A stretch of DNA of 64,000 nucleotides from the NCBI GenBank assembly GCA_965249925.1, contig OZ252260.1, positions 5,518,001 through 5,582,000 of the forward strand, given 5' to 3'. This stretch comes from Hoeflea_A sp965249925 (lineage in GTDB: Bacteria; Pseudomonadota; Alphaproteobacteria; Rhizobiales; Rhizobiaceae). This document shows positions 9,986 through 18,704 of the stretch, in pieces; positions within the stretch are counted from its first letter, which is position 1, and the number at the start of each line of letters is the position of its first letter. A model generated the notes under the pieces. The model was given only the letters and a program-made list of their open reading frames with translations, searched no databases and had not been told where the DNA came from. Made by a program: the position numbers and the translations under genes.

Positions 9986-10957
9986 ATGATCCGATCTGTT
10001 GTGCGCGGCTATGGCGCGTGTGTTCCCAGCCGCGTGGTCAGCAACCGGGAACTGGAGAACCTTGTCGACACCACGGATGAGTGGATCGTCCAGCGCACCG
10101 GCATTCGGCAAAGATACGTGGCCGCGGACGGGGAAACCACCTGCTCGCTGGGCGCCGGCGCGGGGCGCGCCGCCATCGACAAGGCTGGCCTGACGCCGGA
10201 CGACATCGACCTCATCATCGTCGCCACTTCGACCCCGGACAACACGTTTCCGGCTGCCGCCGTCGATATCCAAAGTCGACTGGGCATACGCCATGGCGCC
10301 GCCTTCGATGTCCAGGCCGTGTGCACGGGTTTTGTCTACGCGGTGACAACCGCTGACGCCTATTTGCGTACCGGACTGGCGCGGCGGGCGCTGGTGATCG
10401 GTGCGGAGACCTTCTCGCGCATACTCGATTGGGAGGATCGCACCACCTGCGTGCTGTTCGGCGATGGCGCCGGTGCCATCGTTCTGGAAGCGGTGGACGC
10501 ACCCGGCGGTCTGAATGACCGTGGTGTTCTCGCATCGAAACTGCGGTCCGATGGTGTCTACAAGGACAAGCTTTATGTCGACGGGGGACCCTCAAGCACA
10601 CAGACGGTCGGTCATCTGCGCATGCAGGGGCGCGAGGTTTACAAACATGCCGTTGGCATGATCACCGATGTGATCGAGGCCGTTTTCGAGGCGACCGGCA
10701 TAACCGCTGAGGATATCGACTGGTTCGTGCCCCATCAGGCCAACAAGCGCATTATCGACGCATCGGCCAAAAAACTCGGCATCGATCCCGACAAGGTCGT
10801 CATCACTGTGGACCGTTACGGCAACACTTCGGCGGCATCGATCCCGCTGGCGCTGGTGGATGCCCTGGAAGACGGCCGCATCCGGCAAAACGATGTCGTT
10901 CTGCTGGAGGCGATGGGCGGAGGATTCACCTGGGGCGCCGTTATGATCCGATGGTAG
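9986..10957 (+). CDS. fabH: 3-oxoacyl-ACP synthase III (FabH)
   Basis: 323 residues. It condenses acetyl-CoA with malonyl-ACP to start fatty acid synthesis. The complete catalytic triad is readable: Cys113 in QAVCTGF, His250 in VPHQANKR and Asn280 in YGNTSAAS. The start is 2 bp after the plsX stop, so the two are translated together. The product of PlsX/FabH feeds membrane lipid initiation, consistent with the neighbouring genes. Confidence 0.97.
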   Translation: MIRSVVRGYGACVPSRVVSNRELENLVDTTDEWIVQRTGIRQRYVAADGETTCSLGAGAGRAAIDKAGLTPDDIDLIIVATSTPDNTFPAAAVDIQSRLGIRHGAAFDVQAVCTGFVYAVTTADAYLRTGLARRALVIGAETFSRILDWEDRTTCVLFGDGAGAIVLEAVDAPGGLNDRGVLASKLRSDGVYKDKLYVDGGPSSTQTVGHLRMQGREVYKHAVGMITDVIEAVFEATGITAEDIDWFVPHQANKRIIDASAKKLGIDPDKVVITVDRYGNTSAASIPLALVDALEDGRIRQNDVVLLEAMGGGFTWGAVMIRW

Positions 10958-11099
10958 GTTGCATCGGAAAAATCATGATTTTCATGCATTTATCGATGCG
11001 CCGCAGCAAAATCGCGGGTTGACCGGTCACCGATTGGTCAATACTCTTGGACAAAACCGGTTCAACGGGGCGTCAACAGGCGGGGATGGTTGTTGTTCA

Positions 11100-11423
11100 A
11101 TGGGCGGAAAAACGATCACGAGGGCAGACCTTGCGGAGGCGGTATTTCGCAAGGTGGGACTTTCGAGGACTGAATCCGCCTCTCTGGTTGAAATGGTGAT
11201 CGACGAGATCTGCAACGCCATCGTGCGCGGCGAAAGTGTTAAGTTGTCATCGTTCGCAACATTTCAGATCCGCGACAAGAACGAACGCATCGGACGCAAT
11301 CCGAAAACCGGTGAAGAAGTGCCGATCTCGCCCCGACGCGTGATGACGTTCAAGGCCTCCAACGTTTTGAAGAAGCGTGTCCTGGACGCCCACCTTAACC
11401 GGAAAAACTCCGGCGAAGCCTGA
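11100..11423 (+). CDS. ihfA: Integration host factor subunit alpha
   Basis: 107 residues from ATG 11100. DNABII fold with KTITRADLAEAV, the beta-arm motif around RIGRNPKTGEEVPI and RVMTFKASNVLK. IHF bends DNA in replication, recombination and transcription. The frame extends upstream to 10959 but the extra segment is not IHF-like. Directly after fabH and before a MerR regulator, the usual alphaproteobacterial order. Confidence 0.95.
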   Translation: MGGKTITRADLAEAVFRKVGLSRTESASLVEMVIDEICNAIVRGESVKLSSFATFQIRDKNERIGRNPKTGEEVPISPRRVMTFKASNVLKKRVLDAHLNRKNSGEA

Positions 11424-11563
11424 CATCATCCACCGGAATTCTTCGAGCACTGCTTGAAAAAAACCGCGGGAAGCGGTGCAATGACGACTCAATAGCGCCC
11501 TATTCGCATGGCGTAGTGGGTTCCGGTCGGATTGATTCCGGACACAGCAGGGGTCTGAAGGAG

Positions 11564-12100
11564 ATGGAGAAGGGACCTGAAGCGTTTCGCACCATCAGCG
11601 AGGTGGCTGACGAACTCGACCTGCCGCAACACGTGCTGCGGTTCTGGGAGACCCGGTTCAATCAGATCAAGCCGATGAAACGGGGCGGCGGCCGTCGCTA
11701 TTATCGGCCCGATGACATCGATCTTTTGAAGGGTATACGTCATCTGCTCTACGATCAGGGCTATACCATCAAGGGTGTTCAGAAGCTGCTGCGCCAGAAT
11801 GGACCGCGTTTCGCGATCGCCATCGGCTCCGGTGAAGTGTCGACAGCTGAAGCCCTGGCTGCCTTCACCAAAACGGAACCCGCGGAAAAACAACCGCCGC
11901 CGTCGCCGGAAGTCGAAGACGCCGATGGCGATCAGGTCGTCGGGCATGCCAAGATACCGTCCGTCAGGCGCGCAGCACCCGAAGACTCCGAAGCGGCGTC
12001 CGGCCAAAAAGGGCAACTGTCGCAGGACGATCGGTCGCTGCTCCAGGAAGCGCTCTACGATCTGCTGGAGTGCAAGCGGCTTCTGGACCAGATCCGCTAG
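11564..12100 (+). CDS. MerR family transcriptional regulator
   Basis: 178 residues from ATG 11564. The winged helix-turn-helix begins EAFRTISEVADELDL and continues HVLRFWETRFNQIKPM and GRRYYRPDDIDLLKGIRHL, the classic MerR DNA-binding half. The long Pro/Glu-rich middle has no recognisable effector domain. GTG 11516 in the same frame is an alternative start, but homologues as I know them begin near MEKxPxAFRTI. A purine-rich stretch lies almost on top of the ATG, so the start is not certain. Confidence 0.85.
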   Translation: MEKGPEAFRTISEVADELDLPQHVLRFWETRFNQIKPMKRGGGRRYYRPDDIDLLKGIRHLLYDQGYTIKGVQKLLRQNGPRFAIAIGSGEVSTAEALAAFTKTEPAEKQPPPSPEVEDADGDQVVGHAKIPSVRRAAPEDSEAASGQKGQLSQDDRSLLQEALYDLLECKRLLDQIR

Positions 12101-12223
12101 AGCAAAATCCAGATATCAGACTTGATATGTCAACCGCTCAACGGTGCGGTTCTTTAGACTAAAACTTCGGTCGATCTGCCGGATTGCTGCATCCGTTGTG
12201 AGGCGGCGGCCGAAGCTTGTCTA

Positions 12224-12258
12224 TTGCATTCTTTGGATTTTTATTATAGTACTAGAAT
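12224..12258 (+). promoter_or_regulatory. Possible promoter/operator of the padR-gyrI pair
   Basis: TTGCAT (12224-12229), a 15-nt spacer and TATAGT (12245-12250) lie just upstream of the PadR start. The -10 region contains the palindromic core AGTACT inside an imperfect inverted repeat. PadR proteins usually repress their own promoter, so an overlapping operator is plausible. Spacing is short and no transcript data exist. Confidence 0.3.
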
Positions 12259-12259
12259 A

Positions 12260-12802
12260 ATGATTGGAGATCTGACCAATGCTGAGTATGCCGTGCTGGG
12301 CCTGCTCGTCGAGCGCCCCAGCCACGGTTATGATCTCGAAAAGACGATCCAGGATCGAGGGATGCGGGAATGGACCGAGCTTGCGTTCTCGTCGATTTAC
12401 TTCATTCTCAACAAGCTGGAAAAACGCGGCTTCGCCGAAAGCGCACCGGATCCGCGAAAGGCCACCCGAAAGATCTATCGCCCGACGGCCTCGGGGCGAG
12501 CCGTGTTCGACGACGCGACGCTGGTCGCGCTATCGGTTCCGCACGCACTCTATCCGTCCGTGCTTCTGGGGCTTGCCAACTGGCCGTCCGCCCGCCCGCA
12601 AAAGGCGATACAGGCGTTGCGCGACCGCGTGGTGGCACTGCGGGCGATTTTAGACAATGTGGGGGCCGCGCAAAAAAGGGCAGCGCCATCCCCGCCCTTC
12701 GTCGACGCCATTTTCGACTACAGCCTCACGCAACTGCGGTCCGAGATCGACTGGTTGCAGCGGACCATCGATCGTTTGGGAGACAGACATGAGCAAGATT
12801 GA
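12260..12802 (+). CDS. PadR family transcriptional regulator
   Basis: 180 residues from ATG 12260. PadR winged helix: NAEYAVLGLLVERPSHGYDL, then FSSIYFILNKLEKRGF and RKIYRPTASGR, followed by a helical dimerisation domain. PadR proteins repress genes for detoxification or efflux and respond to small ligands. It overlaps the downstream GyrI-like gene by 14 nt, so the two are co-translated. In other genomes the same pairing forms a ligand-sensing operon. Confidence 0.88.
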   Translation: MIGDLTNAEYAVLGLLVERPSHGYDLEKTIQDRGMREWTELAFSSIYFILNKLEKRGFAESAPDPRKATRKIYRPTASGRAVFDDATLVALSVPHALYPSVLLGLANWPSARPQKAIQALRDRVVALRAILDNVGAAQKRAAPSPPFVDAIFDYSLTQLRSEIDWLQRTIDRLGDRHEQD

Positions 12803-13418
12803 CTTCAAGAAGACCATGAAAGACCTCTTCGCACCATCGGCCAAAGCCTTCTCCATGATCGACGTGCCGCCGCTGCAGTTCCTGATGATCGACGGGGAAG
12901 GGCCTCCCGATCCGGACGAGCGGACGCAGTATGCACAGGCCCTGGCAGCCCTTTATCCGATGGCTTTCAAGTTGAAGTTTCGCTCAAAAACGCAACTCGG
13001 GCGTGACTATGTGGTTCCGCCGCTGCAGGCGCTGTGGTGGGCGGAAGATATGGATGTGTTTCTCACCGGTGACAAGGATGCCTGGAAGTGGACAGTGATG
13101 ATCATGCAACCCGACTGGATCACCTCGCATGATGTCGAGGAGACGCGCCAGGTGGTCGGAGCGACTGGTGATCTGCCGGCGTTGCAAAAACTGCGGTTGC
13201 AGACCTATCACGAAGGGCAGGCGGTGCAGATCATGCATATCGGATCCTACGCCGAAGAGGGACCGGTTCTGCGGAGATTGCACAAGGAGTATCTGCCGCA
13301 GCACGGCCTGATCGAAACTGGCCATCACCACGAGATATACCTCGGTGACCCGCGCAAAACGGCGCCGGAAAAACTCAAGACGGTACTGCGCCAGCCGGTA
13401 AAGGCTGCTGAGTTTTAG
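12789..13418 (+). CDS. GyrI-like small-molecule binding protein
   Basis: 209 residues. Contains PPLQFLMIDGEGPPD near the N-terminus and ETGHHHEIYLGDPRKTAPEK near the C-terminus, the signature of stand-alone GyrI-like proteins (SHS2/Rob-like ligand-binding fold). Probable role is binding or detoxifying a hydrophobic compound together with the PadR regulator it overlaps. Ends 4 bp into the convergent membrane-protein gene. Confidence 0.85.
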   Translation: MSKIDFKKTMKDLFAPSAKAFSMIDVPPLQFLMIDGEGPPDPDERTQYAQALAALYPMAFKLKFRSKTQLGRDYVVPPLQALWWAEDMDVFLTGDKDAWKWTVMIMQPDWITSHDVEETRQVVGATGDLPALQKLRLQTYHEGQAVQIMHIGSYAEEGPVLRRLHKEYLPQHGLIETGHHHEIYLGDPRKTAPEKLKTVLRQPVKAAEF

Positions 13419-13858
13419 TTGGGCTTGCCTTCGGTCTCGGAGACAGCAGGCTGGGCTTCCGTGGTAGAGCCGGGTTTGAGAATACGATTGCGTGCCGGGT
13501 CGTAGGTGACATTGCGGTATTTCTGAGCATAAGCGGCAACGCGCTCCGCCCGTGCCAGCGCCGGTTCGTCGATTGGCGCTTCTTCGAGTTGCGGGGCCTG
13601 GGCAACTCTTTTTTGTGATGCCAACTGGGCGTCGGCCAGAACGCGCAAATGGTTTTCGATCAGAATAATGCACGCCAGCAAACCGGCGCCTACAGAAGCG
13701 GCTAAAAAACCGGCGGCGAAGCCGATCAGTGCCCCGGCCCACGGTTCGACATCGAGAGTCGGCGCCTGGACGTAGCCGGCAAACGCGCCACCGACGATGC
13801 ATACCGCAGCCAGAACCCGTACGACCCCCGACAAGAAATCAACCAACAAACGCAACAT
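13415..13858 (-). CDS. Small inner-membrane protein, unknown function
   Basis: About 147 residues. Two hydrophobic helices (residues about 8-30 and 42-68) are followed by a polar tail containing RAERVAAYAQKYRNVTYDP. ATG 13858 or 13864 can start it. I recognise no domain. Convergent and overlapping by 4 bp with the GyrI-like gene. Confidence 0.55.
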   Translation of the reverse strand: MLRLLVDFLSGVVRVLAAVCIVGGAFAGYVQAPTLDVEPWAGALIGFAAGFLAASVGAGLLACIILIENHLRVLADAQLASQKRVAQAPQLEEAPIDEPALARAERVAAYAQKYRNVTYDPARNRILKPGSTTEAQPAVSETEGKPN

Positions 13859-14014
13859 GAACACAACGCTCCAAGCCGCCGGCAGACCACTCCGACCCGC
13901 TTAGAGTACTGTATTCTGGTCGCCTCTTGAACCGGCACCTTTGTTCGGTGGCATTAATGGTAAATTTGACTGAAATGCTACTCTTGGACAGTCGGTGAAA
14001 AGGCTGGTCCAGAA

Positions 14015-14587
14015 TCAGTGCGCGGCGGCCATGCGTCTGGATACGGCCGCTTTCTCGACCATCCGTGCGGTGCGGATCGTGGCGCGCACGACGCTGGCTT
14101 TGCGTGCCGGCCGTGTTACGTGGCGAACGAACGAGTCGACTGCGGTATCGACGGTGCCGGCATTGCGGAAGCTTTTGAACCGGTTCGCTTCGCCGATAAT
14201 CAACCGGATATTGGTGTCCGGATCGACCAGGCTGGAGACGCTGTGACCGCGGCCCAGGCCGGCCGCACGGTTGAGCTGGAACAGCCCGTAGCATTGGCAG
14301 CCGCGGTTGAAAGCTTTCGGGTTGAGCGTCGATTCGCGGATAGCAACCGACACCGCGGCAATCTGATGCACCTTGCCGTAGCCGGCGGCCGCAAAGCGGC
14401 TGGCGATCCTGTTCGCCATCCGGGTTTGCGCGGCTGTGTATCCGGGCAGCCTGTCGAATTGCACGGTATTCTTTGAAACGGCAGTCCGTTCCGTCGGGAT
14501 GGCCTGTCGTGCCGCAGCGTCGTGAGGCGCGAATGGGTGGAGTGCCATGACCAGGGCGATCAACAATCCACACTGAACCGGTCGCAT
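14015..14587 (-). CDS. Secreted lysozyme-like / lytic transglycosylase-like protein
   Basis: 190 residues with an N-terminal signal peptide (hydrophobic residues 6-20, then APHDAAA). The core VAIRESTLNPKAFN followed by CYGLFQLNRAAGLGRGH is a lysozyme-fold catalytic region: Glu in RES and the G-L-F-Q motif. Likely cleaves or remodels peptidoglycan in the periplasm. The C-terminal 40 residues are basic and not obviously part of the fold. Confidence 0.65.
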   Translation of the reverse strand: MRPVQCGLLIALVMALHPFAPHDAAARQAIPTERTAVSKNTVQFDRLPGYTAAQTRMANRIASRFAAAGYGKVHQIAAVSVAIRESTLNPKAFNRGCQCYGLFQLNRAAGLGRGHSVSSLVDPDTNIRLIIGEANRFKSFRNAGTVDTAVDSFVRHVTRPARKASVVRATIRTARMVEKAAVSRRMAAAH

Positions 14588-14870
14588 AATGCTGTTTCCT
14601 GATTGTCGTTTGTTGCTGTATTTGAGGAAAACGGCGCGCCGCGCCGGATCGGAAATTTCTTCACCACCGGTCGGACAGCCTTAGCTTGCTGGGTCGACAA
14701 ACAATGTGACTGAAATGCGGCGGGACACATGACTCCGGCACTCGCTAAAGTATCGTTGGCTGACCTTGTGGCCGATTTGACACAGCCGTCGCCGCATCAC
14801 GGAATTGCCCGGATTCCGTCGTTACCTGGAGCACCGGGCTCCCAGCAGAAATTCAACAAGGATGGTGGAT

Positions 14871-15557
14871 ATGATGGTGCAACGATTATGCACGGCGCTT
14901 TGCGCCGCGGTGGCGCTCGCGTCGTCTGGCGCAGTGTCGGTTTCGGCGCAAACCAACACGCTCGACCGGATCGGTGGCGCGGTTCAGGACGCCGGAAAGG
15001 CGCTCAAGAAGGGTGCGCAGTCAACCGGTCAGGCAATTGTCAAGGGCGCCGAGGCAACAGGCGACGCCATCGAGCGGGGAGTCGACAAGACGGGCGACAT
15101 GCTGCGCGGCGACAAACCGTCGGACGAGGACGTATTGGTCCAGGTGCCGCCGCCCGATACGCCGCGCTATCTCTTCGTTCAGCAGGCGCGAGCCGCTTCG
15201 GTTTCCGGCGACCGGCTGACCTTGTCCGGGCTCACGCCCTCGACCTACTACTTCACGGATCATCCCGTGCGCAGCGCCGGTCATCTGAGGCATATCGATT
15301 TCGCCGCGCTGTGGCAGGATGACTCCGCCGACAGCTTCCGCAACGACCCACCCAACGCCGCCATAACGACGCCCGGCCAGGTCGATGACGAACCAATCGT
15401 CATGGAACTGCTAAGCGCCGAGTATGACGGCTCGGTCATGACATTTCGCTTTTCCATGATCTCGGGAAAACTGCCGCAGAGTGCCCAGGACGTTGCGATG
15501 TTCATCGACACAAGCGAGTGGAACAGCTTTGAAGCGGCCGCGGCCATCGCCGAATAA
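14871..15557 (+). CDS. Exported protein of unknown function
   Basis: 228 residues. Signal peptide in residues 1-27 (cleavage near SVSAQ) from ATG 14871, with AAGGATGG upstream. Residues about 30-80 form an amphipathic helical repeat (GKALKKGAQSTGQAIVKGAE) of LEA/apolipoprotein-like character. A globular domain follows with no recognised family. Signal and composition suggest a periplasmic or surface protein. Confidence 0.6.
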   Translation: MMVQRLCTALCAAVALASSGAVSVSAQTNTLDRIGGAVQDAGKALKKGAQSTGQAIVKGAEATGDAIERGVDKTGDMLRGDKPSDEDVLVQVPPPDTPRYLFVQQARAASVSGDRLTLSGLTPSTYYFTDHPVRSAGHLRHIDFAALWQDDSADSFRNDPPNAAITTPGQVDDEPIVMELLSAEYDGSVMTFRFSMISGKLPQSAQDVAMFIDTSEWNSFEAAAAIAE

Positions 15558-16102
15558 AGGACATGCAGGACCAGTGCAATGCGATTGATTTTGCAGTGTA
15601 ATCAAGTGTGAGCACTGCTATTCACCGCAACCTGTGGGAAGTATGGAATTTAATGTACAGAAGCAATCCGGCCGATGGTCGTGACCAGAGGTCGCAGGGA
15701 TGGTGGACCACCGGCCGGACTGTGCGTCCATGAATGGACAGGATGCCAATATAGGGGGTATTAAAAAAAAATACCATAGAAAAAATATAAGCATATCAGC
15801 GTTTTTTCAGTTGTACCCGTTCGAAAAGCAGTACGGAAAAGGTGTTAATCAAATCAACCATATGGGGCCATATTCACTGTTTTTCGGTTTGCAGTGCAGC
15901 ATCTTCTCAGTACACCTTATACGGGAAATCAAGTTTGGAATATGACAAGAATTGGGCGCGTTATGACCGTGGCAGATCCAGCCCATTGAGGATCGCCTTT
16001 CGTCGGTACGGGTGTCCGGGGGAGACCGTTTTCAAAACGATGCAAAAACCGCTTGCACGCACATTACGCAGAGACTAGACCAAATAGGCCGTATCGGCAG
16101 GT
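15558..16102 (+). other. Intergenic region left of the prophage; no convincing gene
   Basis: 545 bp without a supported gene. Short frames are present but lack ribosome-binding sites and any family resemblance. The stretch 15,760-15,950 is clearly more AT-rich than its surroundings and may be eroded mobile DNA next to the tRNA integration site. Confidence 0.5.
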
Positions 16103-16141
16103 CGGAGCGTAGCGCAGTCCGGTAGCGCACTTGACTGGGGG
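16103..16141 (+). tRNA. 5' half of tRNA-Pro(GGG), interrupted by the prophage (attL)
   Basis: The 39 nt starting CGGAGCGTAGCGCAG carry the acceptor 5' strand, the D-arm (GTCCGGTAGCGCAC) and the 5' side of the anticodon arm through CTGGGGG. After this the sequence reads AAAAGTCGCTCT, which does not rebuild the anticodon stem (TCAAG is needed), and no T-arm follows. The tRNA is therefore split in the anticodon loop, a standard tyrosine-integrase crossover position. The integrase gene ends 10 bp away. The matching attR lies outside the window. Confidence 0.75.
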
Positions 16142-16151
16142 AAAAGTCGCT

Positions 16152-17300
16152 CTAGTCGCGGTTCTCTTTTCCTTTCAATAGTTTATCACACTCAGCATCC
16201 CCGTCTATGGGGTTTTCTATGGGGCTCGCTGTCTTTTCCGCCGCCTCCATGGCCTGTCTCAAGTCGTCATCCATGGCATGTGCGTACTTCGTCGTCGTGG
16301 ACACATCAGAGTGGCCAAGGATGTCCCGAACCACCCGTAAGTTGGACTCCCGAAGGATGCGTGTTGCTGCTGTATGGCGCGTGTCATGCATGCGGAAGTT
16401 CTCGACGCCGGAATTGCCGATAGCGCGACGGAACGCGGTTTTCAGCCCCGCCTCTGTCATTGGGTAACGGTTGCCACGTACGATACCCTTGCGCTTGTCG
16501 GTGCGCGCTGCCTCGTACGTCCAGACAGCCTTGGGATGGTATCCCTGCTGCGCCCACAGAAGCGCACGTACGGCCTTTGTCATGGGAATGACGCGCGTCT
16601 TGTTGTATTTGCCCGTCACCTGAAACCGGTCTGAGAAGAAGTCCACATGCGTCCATTCCATGCCTAGAATTTCCATGCGGCGGCAGCCCGTCATGAAAGC
16701 GAACTCAAGGGCGTCGTCATAGCCACGGGATAGTTCACGCTTAATGGTGGCCTCTTCGCCCACAGACGCCTCACGGACGCGCTCTTGCGGTTCCGGCAGC
16801 ATATGGGCACTGAATTCGATATCGGGTACCTGAACCTTCCACACCTTGCCAGCACGCAACACGATCTGGCGCAGGCGCATAGTGACGGAGCGGTTGACGG
16901 TGGCGTTCTTGACGGTGTCCTTGTCCTTGCGGCCCCATGCACGCTCACCGCGCCGCTTTGCAACGAGTTCGGCCAGTCTGGCGTCGGTGAGGGTGTGGAG
17001 CATCGTGTTTCTGCCAATGTTGGTCGTGAGCCAGTCCAGGTCTGCGACAGTCGTATCCTCATTCTTGTGGTGACAGCCTACTTCAGCGTGCCAGCGGTCA
17101 GCGGCTTGCTCGAATGTAAGCGGCCCGCCTTCCTTGGTTGGGTGGTTCGCTAGGAGCCGTTTGGCCTCTTCGCGCTTTTGCTTTTCGACTTCTCGCGCCT
17201 CTCTTTTATTTGTTTTTTCCGTGTCTCCAGAAAACCGGTGACCACGGTGCTGGAAGTCGTACCGATAGGTTTTCCAGGTCCGATGCTTTTGGACTGACAT
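16152..17300 (-). CDS. int: Phage tyrosine integrase
   Basis: 382 residues. The N-terminal arm-binding segment YRYDFQHRGHRFSGDT is followed by the core domain with the full catalytic set: Arg207 (TGCRRMEIL), His305/Arg308 (MHDTRHTAA), His330 (LGHSDVSTTTKYAH) and nucleophile Tyr339. It integrates and excises the phage at attP/attB. It sits next to the split tRNA-Pro, as expected for the integrase of this element. Its first 151 nt overlap the Xis-like gene in another frame. Confidence 0.95.
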   Translation of the reverse strand: MSVQKHRTWKTYRYDFQHRGHRFSGDTEKTNKREAREVEKQKREEAKRLLANHPTKEGGPLTFEQAADRWHAEVGCHHKNEDTTVADLDWLTTNIGRNTMLHTLTDARLAELVAKRRGERAWGRKDKDTVKNATVNRSVTMRLRQIVLRAGKVWKVQVPDIEFSAHMLPEPQERVREASVGEEATIKRELSRGYDDALEFAFMTGCRRMEILGMEWTHVDFFSDRFQVTGKYNKTRVIPMTKAVRALLWAQQGYHPKAVWTYEAARTDKRKGIVRGNRYPMTEAGLKTAFRRAIGNSGVENFRMHDTRHTAATRILRESNLRVVRDILGHSDVSTTTKYAHAMDDDLRQAMEAAEKTASPIENPIDGDAECDKLLKGKENRD

Positions 17301-17485
17301 CGCGTTTGCGTCCTCTCCGTTATGAACGTGTTGAGGTCGTCCATGGTGTATCGGCGGCTTTCACGCCGCAACCCGGAGCCGACATTCACGTACCGAATTT
17401 CGCCTTGGTTCGTGAGCAAGCGTAGCTGGGCTGTGGATATCCCAAGCTGTTGTGCGGCTGCTTTCGGGGTGAGAAGGGACATCAA
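17150..17485 (-). CDS. Excisionase-like helix-turn-helix protein
   Basis: 111 residues. MMSLLTPKAAAQQLGISTAQ followed by LRLLTNQGEIRYVNVGSGLR and YTMDDLNTFI is a MerR/excisionase-type winged helix. The recognisable domain is residues 1-60; the basic Lys/Arg-rich tail is encoded in DNA that also codes for the integrase N-terminus (151-nt overlap). Position directly upstream of int supports a role as recombination directionality factor. Confidence 0.7.
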   Translation of the reverse strand: MMSLLTPKAAAQQLGISTAQLRLLTNQGEIRYVNVGSGLRRESRRYTMDDLNTFITERTQTRCQSKSIGPGKPIGTTSSTVVTGFLETRKKQIKERREKSKSKSAKRPNGS

Positions 17486-18054
17486 TACGAATACCTTAAC
17501 ATGTCCTCAGACCAGCACCCGTACCAGTCAGCACACCGGCCATAGCGGCGGTTGAGCTTCGTCATGTCCTGCTTGTTGTCGCTGCAAATGTTGTCCCAAA
17601 TGTCATGCCATACGGCGGTGAACCTGCGTCCCTTCCCAGGTTTCCATTTGAGGGCGCACGTCTCGATGATGGTAACGCGCGGGTCGTCGTAATGCGGCGC
17701 AACCATCTCAATAACTTCTGGCGCTATTTCAAGCACCGTGACGCGCTCGACTTCCGGCTTTCGAAGAACTGCACCAAGGCACATGCCCAAGCCAAGGCCG
17801 GATATCAGCACGTCGCCCTTGGCAGCATGGACGAAGCCCAGATGGTCCATCCGCTCCGCTGGCGTGTCGGACATGATAAGGCCGCGCGAAGCATGGTGGA
17901 GTTGCGTGTACGTCCCTGGCTCAAAATGGCGCTCGCGGAAACTGGCAACAATGGAGTCCTTCACCTCGACGCGCCGGATAGACCAGTCACCGCATTCGGC
18001 CTCTGGCAGCGATACCTTGGGAATGACCTTACCTAGCCGGTCCATAGCTACCAT
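17482..18054 (-). CDS. SAM-dependent methyltransferase-like protein (spermidine-synthase fold)
   Basis: 190 residues. DVLISGLGLGMCLGAVL is a glycine-rich SAM-binding motif I, followed by VTVLEIAPEVIEMV (acidic residue at the end of strand 2) and FTAVWHDIWDNI, the pattern of class I methyltransferases close to polyamine synthases. Substrate unknown. Translationally coupled to the Xis-like gene (ATGA overlap). Confidence 0.6.
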   Translation of the reverse strand: MVAMDRLGKVIPKVSLPEAECGDWSIRRVEVKDSIVASFRERHFEPGTYTQLHHASRGLIMSDTPAERMDHLGFVHAAKGDVLISGLGLGMCLGAVLRKPEVERVTVLEIAPEVIEMVAPHYDDPRVTIIETCALKWKPGKGRRFTAVWHDIWDNICSDNKQDMTKLNRRYGRCADWYGCWSEDMLRYSY

Positions 18055-18505
18055 CCTTCTCTGTGCTGGCGAGGGCGGCGCTATCCAGAATGGCGCGCAT
18101 AATTTCCTTGATAGTCACCCAAGGCACATCGATAAGTTCGGCGTGTTCGTTGCCGTCCTCGTCCTGCCAGCAGCAAGGGACACGGTACTCGCCCATGTGG
18201 GTGTACTTGGTTCTTTCGCTTGGCGTTAACGCCTCCCGTAGCCGTGCGTTTTCGGCTTCCAGAACTTCCGCATATCCGGCTATCTCGCGGATGGCGTTGG
18301 GGTTGCAGCGGGAAAGGTGTTTTGCGTCAGCTTCGAACAGTGAGCCATAGACACCACGCTGCGGCGCTATTTTGTATGTGTGGTGGCCAGAGCCCATTGG
18401 CCGGTTGTCCACGAACGGTTGAGGCTCCCAAGGCCCCGGCGTTACACCGCCTAGCCCATCCACCAGTTCTTTCAAGCGCAGTGCGCCAGGGTGTTCGTTA
18501 GCCAT
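18029..18505 (-). CDS. Phage early protein, unknown (ead/Ea22-like)
   Basis: 158 residues from ATG 18505, which overlaps the stop of the upstream gene. Composition resembles lambdoid Ea22-type proteins: NPNAIREIAGYAEVLEAENARLREAL is a coiled-coil-like segment. A second segment, YRVPCCWQDEDGNEHAELI, may bind metal. Function unknown. Part of the coupled leftward operon. Confidence 0.5.
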   Translation of the reverse strand: MANEHPGALRLKELVDGLGGVTPGPWEPQPFVDNRPMGSGHHTYKIAPQRGVYGSLFEADAKHLSRCNPNAIREIAGYAEVLEAENARLREALTPSERTKYTHMGEYRVPCCWQDEDGNEHAELIDVPWVTIKEIMRAILDSAALASTEKDGSYGPAR

Positions 18506-18704
18506 TGCGCAGAAACTCCAGTATCTTCTCGCGGAGACGAATTCGTTCACGTGTAGCGGCGATGTAGCTGACGGGGTCGGCAACTACCGGCTCCACGTCA
18601 ATGACGCCCTTCACCATTTTGAGTGCCGTAATTGTCTCTTCTGCGTCGTCACTGCGCATGGTGCTTCTAAGAGTGACGATGTAGCCGTTATGTCTGTCAG
18701 TCAT
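18498..18704 (-). CDS. Small phage protein, unknown
   Basis: 68 residues. VTLRSTMRSDDAEETITALK resembles short regulatory phage peptides but I recognise no family. It overlaps both neighbours by a few bases, which is the main support for it being real. Confidence 0.5.
   Translation of the reverse strand: MTDRHNGYIVTLRSTMRSDDAEETITALKMVKGVIDVEPVVADPVSYIAATRERIRLREKILEFLRNG

Noticed and set aside
15700..16078. Two overlapping short frames left of the tRNA fragment
   Set aside because: AT-rich, low-complexity translations and no start signals.
16103..16200. Complete tRNA-Pro gene at the left boundary
   Set aside because: The sequence after the anticodon does not pair to close the anticodon stem and has no T-arm or acceptor 3' strand.
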